The notes under the pieces: model-generated | Seen by the model: the letters and a program-made list of their open reading frames with translations, nothing else | The model's database searches: none | Told to the model about the DNA's origin: nothing | NCBI RefSeq assembly: GCF_003965815.1 | Contig: NZ_RXOE01000009.1 | Coordinates: 186,001 to 250,000 of the forward strand | Direction: 5' to 3' | Length of the DNA stretch: 64,000 nt | DNA from: Variovorax gossypii | Lineage (GTDB): Bacteria > Pseudomonadota > Gammaproteobacteria > Burkholderiales > Burkholderiaceae_C | Translations under genes and position numbers: made by a program | In this document: one piece after another, positions 24,304 through 32,612 of the stretch | How the letters are laid out: each line of letters begins with the position of its first letter | Numbering within the stretch: position 1 is the stretch's first letter

Positions 24304-25538
24304 TGGCCGCCCTGCTGTCCCCCTTGAATGCCGATGTCGACGAAGCCACCGGCGGCTTCGCGCCGGACCTCACGACCTTTCTCTCGCCGCTGGAGGGCCC
24401 CGAAGGCCCGGCCGGCCCCCCGCTGCGCTACGACCCGGTGTGCGCCCGCATCCGCGAGGCACGCACGGAGGAAGACGCCAGCCTGCCGATGGGCGAATGG
24501 ACCCGCCCGCTGAAGAAGGCCGACTGGCGCACCGCCGAGATGCTGTGCACCGAAGTCCTGCAGCGCCGCAGCAAGGACCTGCAGATGGCCGCCTGGCTCA
24601 CCGAGGCCTGGGTGCACCGCCATTCGATCGACGGGCTGGGCGCGGGCGCGCGCCTGCTCGAAGGGCTGGCGCGCGAGTTCTGGGAAGACGTGCATCCGCG
24701 CATCGGCGACGACGGCGACGCCGACATGCGCACCGCCACCTTCGTGTGGGTCAACGACACCATCGCGCAGGTGCTGCTGATGCGCGTGCCGCTGCTCGAG
24801 TGGCCGGACTTCTCCCCGCCCTTCATCACGCTGGCGGACTGGCAGCGTGCGCTGACCAGCGAGTACGGCGCCGGCGCCGCCGGGGCGGCGGGCAACGCCA
24901 AGGCAAAGGCGAACGAAGTGGCGGAGGAGCCGAGCGCGCAGACCGTGTCGCGCCAGGACATCCTGGACCACGCCGCGCGCGACCTGCGTGCGCTCGCCGC
25001 GCTCGACGATCGCGTCGCCGTGGCCGCAGACGCATGGCGCAGCCTGGAAGCCCTGCTCGACGAGCGGCTGGGCGTGGACGCGCCCAGCCTGTCGAAGGTG
25101 ACGGAGATGCTCGCCCGCATGCGGCAGGCGTTGCGCAGCCTGCTGCAGGGGCGCGATCCGCGTGACGAAGAGAAGCCGGAGATGCCGGCGTCGACCGGCT
25201 GGATGCCGGACGCCGAACCTGCGCCAGCCGCAACCCCGATGGACGACAACCACATGAGCGACGCTCCTTCCCCCTCCTTTCCTCCCTTTTCCTCCGAAGC
25301 GCTCCCGCAGGCCATGGCAAGCGGCCGCATCGGCAGCCGCGCCGAGGCCTACCAACTGCTCGAGCTGGCCGCCGCCTACCTGATGCGCGAGGAGCCGCAC
25401 AGCCCGACGCCCTACCTGGTCAACCGCGCGGTGGCATGGGGGCGCATGCCGCTGCCCCAGCTGATGCAGGAGGTGCTGCGCGAGGACGGGGACCTGAATC
25501 GCTACTTCTCGATGATCGGCGTCAGGCCGGACCTCTAG
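24303..25538 (+). CDS. tssA: T6SS assembly cap protein TssA
   Basis: TssA primes or caps growing tubes and sheaths. The 411-residue product has an ImpA-type N-terminal domain (about residues 35-165) with segments DWRTAEMLCTEVLQRRSKDLQ, AAWLTEAWVHRHSIDG and FWEDVHPRIGDDGD, a variable Ala/Pro-rich middle, and a short C-terminal helical domain with EAYQLLELAAAYLMREEPHSPTPY-type sequence and the ending SMIGVRPDL, common in the family. Its ATG overlaps the tssM stop by one base (TGATG), so it is translationally coupled. An in-frame ATG at 24288 is possible but less likely. Confidence 0.92.
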   Translation: MAALLSPLNADVDEATGGFAPDLTTFLSPLEGPEGPAGPPLRYDPVCARIREARTEEDASLPMGEWTRPLKKADWRTAEMLCTEVLQRRSKDLQMAAWLTEAWVHRHSIDGLGAGARLLEGLAREFWEDVHPRIGDDGDADMRTATFVWVNDTIAQVLLMRVPLLEWPDFSPPFITLADWQRALTSEYGAGAAGAAGNAKAKANEVAEEPSAQTVSRQDILDHAARDLRALAALDDRVAVAADAWRSLEALLDERLGVDAPSLSKVTEMLARMRQALRSLLQGRDPRDEEKPEMPASTGWMPDAEPAPAATPMDDNHMSDAPSPSFPPFSSEALPQAMASGRIGSRAEAYQLLELAAAYLMREEPHSPTPYLVNRAVAWGRMPLPQLMQEVLREDGDLNRYFSMIGVRPDL

Positions 25539-25573
25539 AGCGCACCCGTTTCCTTCAATACGTCGTCAACGTC

Positions 25574-27097
25574 ATGGCTACCTCCACTCCCCTGTTCAAT
25601 GCGCTCGCGAGCGCCAAATTCACGCACAAGTACGAAGTCGTCTGGGTCGAGCTGTCCGGCGCCGAGTTCAACACCAAGACCAAGGCCTGGCTCAAGCTGC
25701 TCGGCAAGGTGATCGGCGGACCCTCCAGCAAGGAGCGCAAGGCGCTGGCGCAGGAGTTCCTGCAGTTCCTCTACGTCTACAAGCAGATGCTGGAGAAGCT
25801 CACGCGCGGCACGCATTCGCCCGAGCCGGCGCAGGTGATGCAGAAGATGAACGACTTCAACGCCGAGTACAAGCGGCAGTTCGGCAGCCTGCTGGACATG
25901 CCCATCCTGCGCCTGCCCAACGAGCTTGCGTCGGTCGCCGACAGGATGGCCGTGAACGCGGTGCGCCGCGACCTCATCGTGCGCAAGAAGCAGTTGCTCA
26001 AGTTCTGGATGGACGGCCTGCGCGACGGTGGCGAGCACCTCGACGACGTGTCGCTCTCGCTGCAGTACATGGGCAACAACGAGCCCGCCAAGGTGCGCCT
26101 CTTTCTCGACGTGCTGTGCAAGGACCTCACAAAGATCAAGTTCGGCGATCCGCGTCCGTGGCTGCAGACCAGCGGCACGGTCGAGACCGGCCTCATGCGC
26201 GGCGGCGAGAACGGCAAGTTCAGCAAGGTGACCTGGACCGACGAGGAATTCAAGAAGGCCGTGAAGGCCGAGGCCTCCGTGGGCTACGGCGTGCGTGCCA
26301 CGGGCGAGTGCGTGATCGAGATCACCGGGCTGCGGGCCGAGTTCAAGGCCGATGCGTTCGTCGGCGCATCGGCCAGCGCCGAGGCGGAAGCGAACTACGA
26401 GCGCGGCAAGGGCGTGACGGCCAAGGCGAGCGTGGAGGCGATGGTCGGCGTGAAGATCAAGCTCGACGCCAAGATCGACGTGTCCGACATCTTCCTGATC
26501 GAAGCCAGCGCCGAGGCGTTCGCGGGCGCGATGGCCAAGGCCGAGGTCGAGTTCAACGCCACGGTCGACGGCGTGAAGTTCAAGGTGGAAGCCGAGGCCT
26601 TTGCCGGTGCGCGCATCAAGGGCGAGGCATCGCTCTCCGTGCGCATGTGCGGCTACGACATCATCAAGGGCACGGCCAAGGGTTCGCTGTCGGCGGGCGT
26701 GGGTGCGTCCTTCTCGCTGGAATTCGAATCGTCGGCGTTCGGCGGCTCCAAGCTGGGCATCGAGGCCGACCTGACGGTCGGCGTGGGCGCGGGCGGCGGC
26801 GGCGAGTTCACCGTGTACCAGGACAACATCGGCCGGGCGTTCAATTCGCTCTACTACAGCGCCTACCTCACCCTGCTGGGACAGTCGAAGGAGCGCGACA
26901 CCTGGCGTACCTACTTCCGCGACCTGGAGGACAACCAGATCCTGTTCGAGCGGGCCGACAAGATCATCGACGAGGCGCTGACCAGCTGCTACATCGAGTA
27001 CCAGACGAACTTCACGCAGCTGCAGGCGTGGAAGCAGATGGAGGCGCTGTCCTGCTTCAAGGCCAACAAGCCGATTGCGGATGTGATTGCGCTCTAG
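25574..27097 (+). CDS. T6SS-linked protein with Ala/Gly/Glu repeats, unknown function
   Basis: I do not recognise a family. The 507-residue product has three parts: an N-terminal mostly helical region (1 to about 225) with SKERKALAQEFLQFL and LKFWMDGLRDGGEHLDD; a repeat region (about 230-415) of six or seven units of 25-28 residues with the pattern EAxAFAGAxAxAE, for example SAEAFAGAMAKAEVEF and EAFAGARIKGEASL, ending in GVGAGGGGEFTVY; and a C-terminal helical stretch to 507. No signal peptide is seen. The repeats alternate small and charged residues as in beta-solenoid or amphipathic membrane-active proteins. It is the last gene of the T6SS run, 35 bases after tssA, so it may be an effector or a structural accessory. 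The Shine-Dalgarno site is poor. Confidence 0.75.
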   Translation: MATSTPLFNALASAKFTHKYEVVWVELSGAEFNTKTKAWLKLLGKVIGGPSSKERKALAQEFLQFLYVYKQMLEKLTRGTHSPEPAQVMQKMNDFNAEYKRQFGSLLDMPILRLPNELASVADRMAVNAVRRDLIVRKKQLLKFWMDGLRDGGEHLDDVSLSLQYMGNNEPAKVRLFLDVLCKDLTKIKFGDPRPWLQTSGTVETGLMRGGENGKFSKVTWTDEEFKKAVKAEASVGYGVRATGECVIEITGLRAEFKADAFVGASASAEAEANYERGKGVTAKASVEAMVGVKIKLDAKIDVSDIFLIEASAEAFAGAMAKAEVEFNATVDGVKFKVEAEAFAGARIKGEASLSVRMCGYDIIKGTAKGSLSAGVGASFSLEFESSAFGGSKLGIEADLTVGVGAGGGGEFTVYQDNIGRAFNSLYYSAYLTLLGQSKERDTWRTYFRDLEDNQILFERADKIIDEALTSCYIEYQTNFTQLQAWKQMEALSCFKANKPIADVIAL

Positions 27098-27106
27098 GAC
27101 GAAGAC

Positions 27107-27134
27107 GGCTGGCGGCCGGCAATCGGCGCCAGCC
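27107..27134. terminator. Hairpin between convergent operons
   Basis: GGCTGGCG (27107-27114) and CGCCAGCC (27127-27134) form a perfect 8-bp stem with a 12-base loop, ten bases after the last T6SS gene and ten bases before the end of the convergent SMP-30 gene. There is no T run, so it may act as a barrier or an RNA-end stabiliser for both transcripts. Confidence 0.55.
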
Positions 27135-27143
27135 CCGCCCCGC

Positions 27144-28250
27144 TCAAACCGCCCCGTGCGCCTCCACATACAGCGCATACAGCGAATGGCTGCTCGCCAT
27201 GTAGAGCCTGTTGCGCTTCGGCCCGCCGAACTCCAGGTTCGCACAGCGCTCGGGCAGGCGGATGAAGCCGATGGGCTTGCCCTGCGGGTTGAAGACTTTC
27301 ACGCCGTCCATTTCCTCCGACTTGCCGGTGGGCAGGTAGGCCTTCATGCCGCCACCTATGTCGGTGGGCTCGGCCGCGATGGCGCCCGAGTGGCCCCAGC
27401 CGCACCAGAGGTTGCCGTCGCGGTCCACGCGAAAGCCGTCGAGCGAACCGGGCCCGTCGGCGTCGATGAGCTTGGTCCTGTTCGAGACGCTCGTGCCGTC
27501 CGGTGACACGTCGTAGCTCCAGATGCTGCGGTTGGGCGTGCCCTTCCACTCGACGACGTAGAGCTTCTTCTCGTCGGGCGAAAACGCGATGCCGTTGGGG
27601 TTGACGAGGTCGGTGATCACCGCCGTCAGCTTGCCATCGGCGGCGATGCGATAGACGTTGGTCGTGGCCTGCTCCGATGCGGCCTTGCTTCCTTCCCACT
27701 CGCCGTTGATGCCGAAAGTGGGGTCGGTGAACCAGACGGTGTCGTCCGACTTCACGACGACGTCGTTCGGCGCATTGAGGCGCTTGCCCTGGTAGCTGTC
27801 GGCCAGCACTGTCATGCGGCCGTCCTTCTCGGTGCGCACCACGCGCCGCGTCACCGAGTGCTCGCAGGTGACGAGCCGGCCCTGGCGGTCGCGCGTGTTG
27901 CCGTTGGCATAGTTGACGCCGGTCTTGTGCACGCCGAACTTGCCGGTCTTCTCGTCGTACTTCATCAACCGGTTGTTCGGGATGTCGCTCAGCAGCAGGT
28001 AGCCGTGCTCGGGAAAGTACACCGGCCCTTCGGCCCAGCGCATGCCGGAGCCCAGTTGCTCCAGCGTGCTGCTGTAGATCCGGTACTTTGCGAAGCTGGG
28101 GTCGAGGATCAGCACCGCCGGGTCGGGATAGCGCTGGCTGGGCTTGAAGTCGAAGGACTGCGCACCAGCGAGTCCGCTGAGGGCTGCGGTGCCGACGCCC
28201 GCGGCTGTCTTCAGGAATCGGCGCCGTTCGTTGTTGGTCTTGTTCTGCAT
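27144..28250 (-). CDS. SMP-30/gluconolactonase-family protein with Tat-type signal
   Basis: The 368-residue product is a six-bladed propeller of the SMP-30/LRE family, whose members hydrolyse sugar lactones. Residues 1-32 carry a Tat-like signal (ERRRFLKTAAG followed by a hydrophobic stretch and GLAGAQS), so export in folded form is likely. Family elements include RWAEGPVYFPEHGYLLLSDIPNNRLMKY, NAPNDVVVKSDDTVWFTDPTFG, NPNGIAFSPDEKKLYVVEW and GSLDGFRVDRDGNLW, which contain the Glu, Asn and Asp metal ligands of the propeller. It ends the sugar-acid operon; a periplasmic lactonase would deliver sugar acids for the dehydratase encoded first in the operon. Confidence 0.88.
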   Translation of the reverse strand: MQNKTNNERRRFLKTAAGVGTAALSGLAGAQSFDFKPSQRYPDPAVLILDPSFAKYRIYSSTLEQLGSGMRWAEGPVYFPEHGYLLLSDIPNNRLMKYDEKTGKFGVHKTGVNYANGNTRDRQGRLVTCEHSVTRRVVRTEKDGRMTVLADSYQGKRLNAPNDVVVKSDDTVWFTDPTFGINGEWEGSKAASEQATTNVYRIAADGKLTAVITDLVNPNGIAFSPDEKKLYVVEWKGTPNRSIWSYDVSPDGTSVSNRTKLIDADGPGSLDGFRVDRDGNLWCGWGHSGAIAAEPTDIGGGMKAYLPTGKSEEMDGVKVFNPQGKPIGFIRLPERCANLEFGGPKRNRLYMASSHSLYALYVEAHGAV

Positions 28251-28283
28251 CGGATGTCTCCTTGGATGGTCGTTCGAGAATGC

Positions 28284-29264
28284 TCAGTCGGCCACCGCGC
28301 CCGACTTCTTCACCAATTCGGCCCAGCGCGGGATCTCCTTGGCCATGTGGTCGCGCAGTTCCTCGGGCGTGCTGCCCACGAGCTCCATCGCGAGCTGGCC
28401 GGAAAGCTTGGCCTGCACGTCGGGCTGGTGCAGCGCCTTCACGATCTCGGCATTGAGGCGCTGCACGATGGGCTTGGGCGTGCCCTTGGGCGCATAGACC
28501 GCCTGCCACGATGACATCTCGAAGCCGGGAATGCCCGACTCGATCATGGTCGGCAGGTCGGGCACCAGCGCGATGCGCTTGGCGGTGGTCACTGCCAGCA
28601 GCTTGAGCTTGCCGCTCTTGACCAGCGGCAGCGCGGCCGTCACCTGGTCGAACATGAAGGGCACCTGCCCCGCCGCCACGTCGGTCAGGGCCGGAGGCGT
28701 GCCCTTGTACGGCACGTGGGTGAGCTTCACGCCGATGAGGTCCGCGAACATCTCGCCCGCCAGGTGCGTCGAGGTGCCGGCGCCTGAAGAGGCGAAGGTG
28801 CGCTTGCTCTCGTCCTTCTTCAGCAAGGCCACGAGCTCGGCCACCGAGTTCACGCCGAGCTGGCTGTTGACGATGAGCACGTTGGGCAGGCGCGCGACCA
28901 GCGAGACGGGCTCGAAGTCCTTCATCGGGTCGTAGGACAGCTTCTTGTAGAGGCTGGCGTTGATGGCGTGCGTGCTGATGGTTCCGCCGAAGAGCGTGTA
29001 GCCGTCAGGCGCAGCCTTTGCGACATAGGCCGCGCCGATGCCACCAGCCTGTCCGGGCTTGTTGTCGACCACCACCGACTGCTTGAGGCTCTCGCCGAGC
29101 TTCTGGGCCAGCGTGCGGCCCACGATGTCGGTGGAACCGCCGGGCGTGAACGGCACGACGTACACGATGGGCTTGGCGGCAGGCCATTCGGTTGTCTGGG
29201 CCGATGCGGCCAATGGAACGAGCGCAGCCGAAAGCAGCGCCGCGGCGAGGCGGATGAAACGCAT
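28284..29264 (-). CDS. Bug/TctC-family periplasmic binding protein
   Basis: The 326-residue product has a signal peptide (MRFIRLAAALLSAALVPLAASAQ) and the hallmarks of the Bug family: a beta strand leading into VPFTPGGSTDIVGRTLAQKL, VVDNKPGQAGGIGAAYVAKAAPDGYTL, and VPYKGTPPALTDVAAGQV. These proteins bind carboxylated compounds in the periplasm. No TctA or TctB membrane partners are encoded nearby, so it is one of the many orphan Bug proteins typical of Burkholderiales. Its place between lactonase and aldolase genes suggests it binds the sugar acid or lactone handled by the operon. Confidence 0.93.
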   Translation of the reverse strand: MRFIRLAAALLSAALVPLAASAQTTEWPAAKPIVYVVPFTPGGSTDIVGRTLAQKLGESLKQSVVVDNKPGQAGGIGAAYVAKAAPDGYTLFGGTISTHAINASLYKKLSYDPMKDFEPVSLVARLPNVLIVNSQLGVNSVAELVALLKKDESKRTFASSGAGTSTHLAGEMFADLIGVKLTHVPYKGTPPALTDVAAGQVPFMFDQVTAALPLVKSGKLKLLAVTTAKRIALVPDLPTMIESGIPGFEMSSWQAVYAPKGTPKPIVQRLNAEIVKALHQPDVQAKLSGQLAMELVGSTPEELRDHMAKEIPRWAELVKKSGAVAD

Positions 29265-29298
29265 GTCTTGTCTCCTTGGATTTCTGTGATCGGCGGAC

Positions 29299-30009
29299 TC
29301 AGCGGCCCGTGGCCTGGCGCCATGCGGCGAAGTCGTTGCGGCTCTGCTCGTCGGTAGGCGGATAGAGGCCGAGGATGGAGCGGCCTTCGAGCACCTTTTC
29401 CTGCACGAAGTCTTCGAAGGCGGTCATCTCGATTGCTTCGGCTGCGACCTCATCGGCGATATGGGCCGGGATGACGATCACGCCCTCGGCGTCGCCGACG
29501 ACCACGTCGCCAGGGAACACCGGTGCGTCGCCGCAGCCGATGGGCACGTTGATGTCGATGGCCTGGTGCAGCGTGAGGTTGGTGGGCGCGCTGGGGCGCT
29601 GGTGGTATGCGGGAAATTCGAGCTTCGCGATGTCGGGGCTGTCGCGGAAGCCCCCATCGGTGACCACGCCTGCCACGCCGCGCTTCATGAGCCGCGTGAC
29701 GAGGATGCCGCCGGCCGATGCGGCGCGCGCATCCTTGCGGCTGTCGATGACGAGCACCGCGCCCTCGGGGCACTGCTCCACCGCCTTGCGCTGCGGGTGG
29801 TCGCGGTCGAGGAAGACGCTGATCTGGTTCAGGTCTTCGCGCGCCGGCATGTAGCGCAGCGTGAAGGCCTCACCCACCATGTTGGGAAGTCCGGGGTTGA
29901 GCGGGCGCACGTCCTGGATGAACTGGTGGCGCAGGCCGCGCTTGAACAAGGCCGTGCACAGGGTGGCGGTGCTCACCTTCATGAGCTGGTCGCGGGTGGC
30001 GGGATTCAC
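29299..30009 (-). CDS. RraA-like/HMG-aldolase family protein
   Basis: The 236-residue product belongs to the RraA/4-hydroxy-4-methyl-2-oxoglutarate aldolase family. The key pattern is seen in VTDGGFRDSPDI (Arg-Asp pair) and in GDAPVFPGDVVVGDAEGVIVIP. In catabolic operons such proteins cleave 2-oxo acids with class II aldolase chemistry and a divalent metal; the name RraA (RNase E inhibitor) is less likely here. I chose GTG at 30009 because GGAGA lies six bases upstream on the minus strand. It follows the dehydratase gene by 47 bases, so it probably cleaves or processes the 2-oxo-3-deoxy acid made by that enzyme. Confidence 0.88.
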   Translation of the reverse strand: MNPATRDQLMKVSTATLCTALFKRGLRHQFIQDVRPLNPGLPNMVGEAFTLRYMPAREDLNQISVFLDRDHPQRKAVEQCPEGAVLVIDSRKDARAASAGGILVTRLMKRGVAGVVTDGGFRDSPDIAKLEFPAYHQRPSAPTNLTLHQAIDINVPIGCGDAPVFPGDVVVGDAEGVIVIPAHIADEVAAEAIEMTAFEDFVQEKVLEGRSILGLYPPTDEQSRNDFAAWRQATGR

Positions 30010-30056
30010 GTGTGGTCTCCGTTGTCGGCTGAAATGAAATCGGGTTGATGGGCGGG

Positions 30057-31787
30057 TCAGAAGATGTCGGGCTCTGGCACCGGCTTGCCGAAGCTGGTCT
30101 CGAGGAAGTCGAAGTCGCAGCCTTCGTCGGCCTGCCTGATGTGGCGGCCGAACATCCAGCCGTAGCCGCGCTCGTAGCGCGGCGGCGGCGGAGTCCATGC
30201 GGCCTTGCGGCGCGCGAGTTCTTCGTCGTCGATCTCGAGGTGGATGCGGCGCGCGGGCACGTCGACGGTGATGCGGTCGCCGGTCTGCACCAGCGCGAGC
30301 GGTCCACCGACGGCGGCTTCGGGCGAGCAGTGCAGCAGGCAGCCGCCGTAGCTGGTGCCGCTCATGCGCGCGTCGGACAGGCGCAGCATGTCCTTCACGC
30401 CCTGCTTCAGCAGCTTGGTCGGGATGGGCAGCATGCCCCACTCGGGCATGCCGGCGCCGCGCGGGCCGGCATTGCGCAGCACGAGGATGTCGTCGCCAGT
30501 CACGTCGAGGTCGGGGTCTTCCACCGCTTTCTTGAGCGACGGGTAGTCGTCGAACACCAGCGCGCGGCCGGTGTGCTTCAGCAGGTGCGGCGCACAGGCG
30601 CTGGGCTTGATGACCACGCCGTCGGGCGCGAGGTTGCCGCGCAGCACGGCCAGCGCGCCCTCCGCATAGATCGGGTTGGACAACGGCCGGATCACGTCGT
30701 CGTCGTAGACCTCGGCGCCTTCGATGTTCTCTCCGATGCTGCGGCCGTTGACGGTGAGCGCCTCTGTGCGAAGGTGGCCGCGGATGCGCTCCAGCATCGC
30801 CGGCAGGCCGCCCGCGTAGAAGAAGTCCTCCATCAGGTAGGCATCGCCGCTGGGCCGGATGTTGGCGATGACGGGCACTCGGCGGCTGAAGGCATCGAAG
30901 TCCTCGAGGCTCACGGCGTGGCCGGCGCGGCGCGACATCGCGATCAGGTGGATGACGGCGTTGGTGCTGCAGCCCATGGCCATCGCGCAGGCGATGCCGT
31001 TCTCGAAGTTGGCGCGCGTGAGCATCTTCGCGGGCGTGAGGTCTTCCCAGACCATCTCGACGATGCGGCGGCCGCAGTCGGCGCTCATGCGGATGTGGTT
31101 GGCATCGGCCGCAGGAATGCTCGACGCGCCGGGCAGCGTCAGGCCCACGGCCTCGGCGATGCCCATCATGGTTGCCGCCGTGCCCATGGTCATGCAGGTG
31201 CCGTGGCTGCGGGCGATGCCGGCTTCCATCTCGACCCATGCCTGCTCGCCAAGGCGGCCGGCACGGCGCTCGTCCCAGTACTTGAAGGCGTCGGAGCCCG
31301 AGCCGAGCACCTTGCCCTTCCAGTTGCCGCGCAGCATGGGGCCGGCCGGCAGGTAGATGAAGGGAATGCCCATGCTGAGCGCGCCCATCGTGAGGCCGGG
31401 CGTGGTCTTGTCGCAGCCACCCATCAGCACGGCGCCGTCGATCGGATGGCTGCGCAGCAGCTCTTCCGTTTCCATCGCGAGGAAGTTGCGATAGAGCATG
31501 GTCGTGGGCTTGACCATGCTTTCCGAAAGCGAGATCGCCGGCAGCTCGAGCGGAAAGCCGCCCGCCTGCAGCACACCGCGCTTCACGTCTTCCACGCGCT
31601 GCTTGAAGTGCGAGTGGCACTGGTTGGCGTCGCTCCAGGTGTTGACGATGGCAATGACGGGCTTGCCCATCCAGTCGGCGTAGCTGTAGCCCATCTGCAG
31701 CACGCGCGAGCGGTGGCCGAAAGAGCGGAAGTCGTCGGGCGCGAACCAGCGGGCGCTGCGAAGGGATTCGTAGGGGCGTTTCGTCAA
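30057..31787 (-). CDS. IlvD/Edd-family sugar-acid dehydratase, probably L-arabinonate-type
   Basis: The 576-residue product is a dehydratase of the IlvD/Edd family that removes water from a sugar acid to give a 2-oxo-3-deoxy acid. Three candidate iron-sulfur ligands are C57 (DANQCHSH), C125 (GGCDKTTPG) and C198 (HGTCMTMGTAATM), spaced as in the [2Fe-2S] pentonate/arabinonate dehydratases. The ending KPVPEPDIF is also typical of that subgroup. It is the first gene of the minus-strand operon and is divergent from a GntR regulator. Substrate is inferred (L-arabinonate or a related aldonate); dihydroxy-acid dehydratase is unlikely given the context. Confidence 0.9.
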   Translation of the reverse strand: MTKRPYESLRSARWFAPDDFRSFGHRSRVLQMGYSYADWMGKPVIAIVNTWSDANQCHSHFKQRVEDVKRGVLQAGGFPLELPAISLSESMVKPTTMLYRNFLAMETEELLRSHPIDGAVLMGGCDKTTPGLTMGALSMGIPFIYLPAGPMLRGNWKGKVLGSGSDAFKYWDERRAGRLGEQAWVEMEAGIARSHGTCMTMGTAATMMGIAEAVGLTLPGASSIPAADANHIRMSADCGRRIVEMVWEDLTPAKMLTRANFENGIACAMAMGCSTNAVIHLIAMSRRAGHAVSLEDFDAFSRRVPVIANIRPSGDAYLMEDFFYAGGLPAMLERIRGHLRTEALTVNGRSIGENIEGAEVYDDDVIRPLSNPIYAEGALAVLRGNLAPDGVVIKPSACAPHLLKHTGRALVFDDYPSLKKAVEDPDLDVTGDDILVLRNAGPRGAGMPEWGMLPIPTKLLKQGVKDMLRLSDARMSGTSYGGCLLHCSPEAAVGGPLALVQTGDRITVDVPARRIHLEIDDEELARRKAAWTPPPPRYERGYGWMFGRHIRQADEGCDFDFLETSFGKPVPEPDIF

Positions 31788-31855
31788 GGGGTTGTCTCCA
31801 TGGCCGCTGCGTGAAAAGTGCGGCCTTGCCGGCCTTCGCCGGCGTCGTCCGGCGA

Positions 31856-31884
31856 ATTAAAACACTAGTATATTAGTGCGTCAA
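31856..31884 (-). promoter_or_regulatory. Sigma-70 promoter of the dehydratase operon
   Basis: On the minus strand TTGACG (31884-31879) and TTTAAT (31861-31856) are separated by exactly 17 bases, each matching five of six consensus positions. The spacer is almost wholly filled by the palindrome at 31863-31878, so a repressor bound there would block RNA polymerase directly. Confidence 0.7.
31863..31878. promoter_or_regulatory. Probable GntR operator
   Basis: CACTA-GTATAT-TAGTG has perfect 5-bp arms and lies between the dehydratase gene and the divergent GntR gene. The inner TATATT is also a plausible -10 element for the GntR gene itself, so one protein on this site could repress both transcripts. 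GntR/FCD regulators commonly bind short AT-centred palindromes of this kind. Confidence 0.65.
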
Positions 31885-32591
31885 TGACACAATCGCCGGC
31901 GATGAGCGCCTCCCCGAAGATCCGACTTGACCGCACCCGCCTTGCCGCGCCGCAGGTGCTGGAGAAACTGCGCGAAGCCATCCTCGCGCTCGAACTCGTT
32001 CCCGGAACCGTGCTGCAGCGGCAAGAGTTGGCTGACCGCTTCGGCGTGAGCCAGACCCCCGTGCGCGAGGCACTGCTGAGGCTCAACGAAGAAGGGCTGG
32101 TGGACGTGTTCCCGCAGCACGCGACGCTGGTGAGCCGCATCGACATCTCCGCTGCGCGCGAAGCGCACTTCCTCCGGCGCTCCATCGAGCTTGAGTTGGT
32201 GCACCAGCTGGCCGTTGAAGAATCACCGGGCCTTGTCGACCAGCTGAAAGGCGTCATCGCCCAGCAGGCCGCGCTTGCGACGTCGCAGCGCTACGGCGAC
32301 TTCGTCAACGCCGATCGCGCATTCCATCGCCTGATGTACGAAGCCGGCGGCGTGCTCGGTCTCTGGGACCTGGTGGGACGCGTCTCGGGCCACGTCGACC
32401 GCCTGCGCCGCCTGCACCTGCCGACCGCCGGCAAGACAGAGGCGATTCTTCGCGACCATCGCGCCATCACGCGCGCCATCGAGGCGAAGGACCCGGACGC
32501 AGCCCAAGCCGCGCTGCGCAAGCACCTGTCGGGCACGCTCAGCGCGGTGAACGAGATCTGCAAGCAGTATCCCGACTACGTGATTCCCTGA
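31884..32591 (+). CDS. GntR-family regulator (FCD subfamily)
   Basis: The 235-residue product has an N-terminal winged helix of the GntR type (LREAILALELVPGTVLQRQELADRFGVSQTPVREALLRLNEEGLV, residues about 28-75) and a helical FCD ligand domain (REAHFLRRSIELELVHQL, DFVNADRAFHRLMYEAGG, and DHRAITRAIEAKDPDAAQAALRKHL) whose Asp and His residues bind metal and ligand. It is divergent from the sugar-acid operon and should sense a pathway acid. ATG 31884 lies only about ten bases after a TATATT element, so the message may be leaderless, or the true start may be ATG 31902 (MSASPKIRL). Confidence 0.93.
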   Translation: MTQSPAMSASPKIRLDRTRLAAPQVLEKLREAILALELVPGTVLQRQELADRFGVSQTPVREALLRLNEEGLVDVFPQHATLVSRIDISAAREAHFLRRSIELELVHQLAVEESPGLVDQLKGVIAQQAALATSQRYGDFVNADRAFHRLMYEAGGVLGLWDLVGRVSGHVDRLRRLHLPTAGKTEAILRDHRAITRAIEAKDPDAAQAALRKHLSGTLSAVNEICKQYPDYVIP

Positions 32592-32612
32592 AAGGGCTTC
32601 CCTGCCCTTTCA
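32589..32612. terminator. Bidirectional hairpin containing both stop codons
   Basis: TGAAAGGGC (32589-32597) and GCCCTTTCA (32604-32612) form a perfect 9-bp stem with a 6-base loop. The first three bases are the stop of the GntR gene and the last three are the stop of the CBS gene on the other strand, so the two convergent genes share one terminator. Confidence 0.75.

Noticed and set aside
29299..30009. RNase E inhibitor RraA as the function of this gene
   Set aside because: The catabolic operon context and the Gly-Asp-rich metal site favour an aldolase or decarboxylase role for this RraA-like protein.
30057..31787. Dihydroxy-acid dehydratase IlvD of branched-chain amino-acid synthesis
   Set aside because: The Cys spacing and the C-terminal sequence fit the pentonate dehydratase group, and the gene is in a sugar-acid operon with its own GntR regulator.
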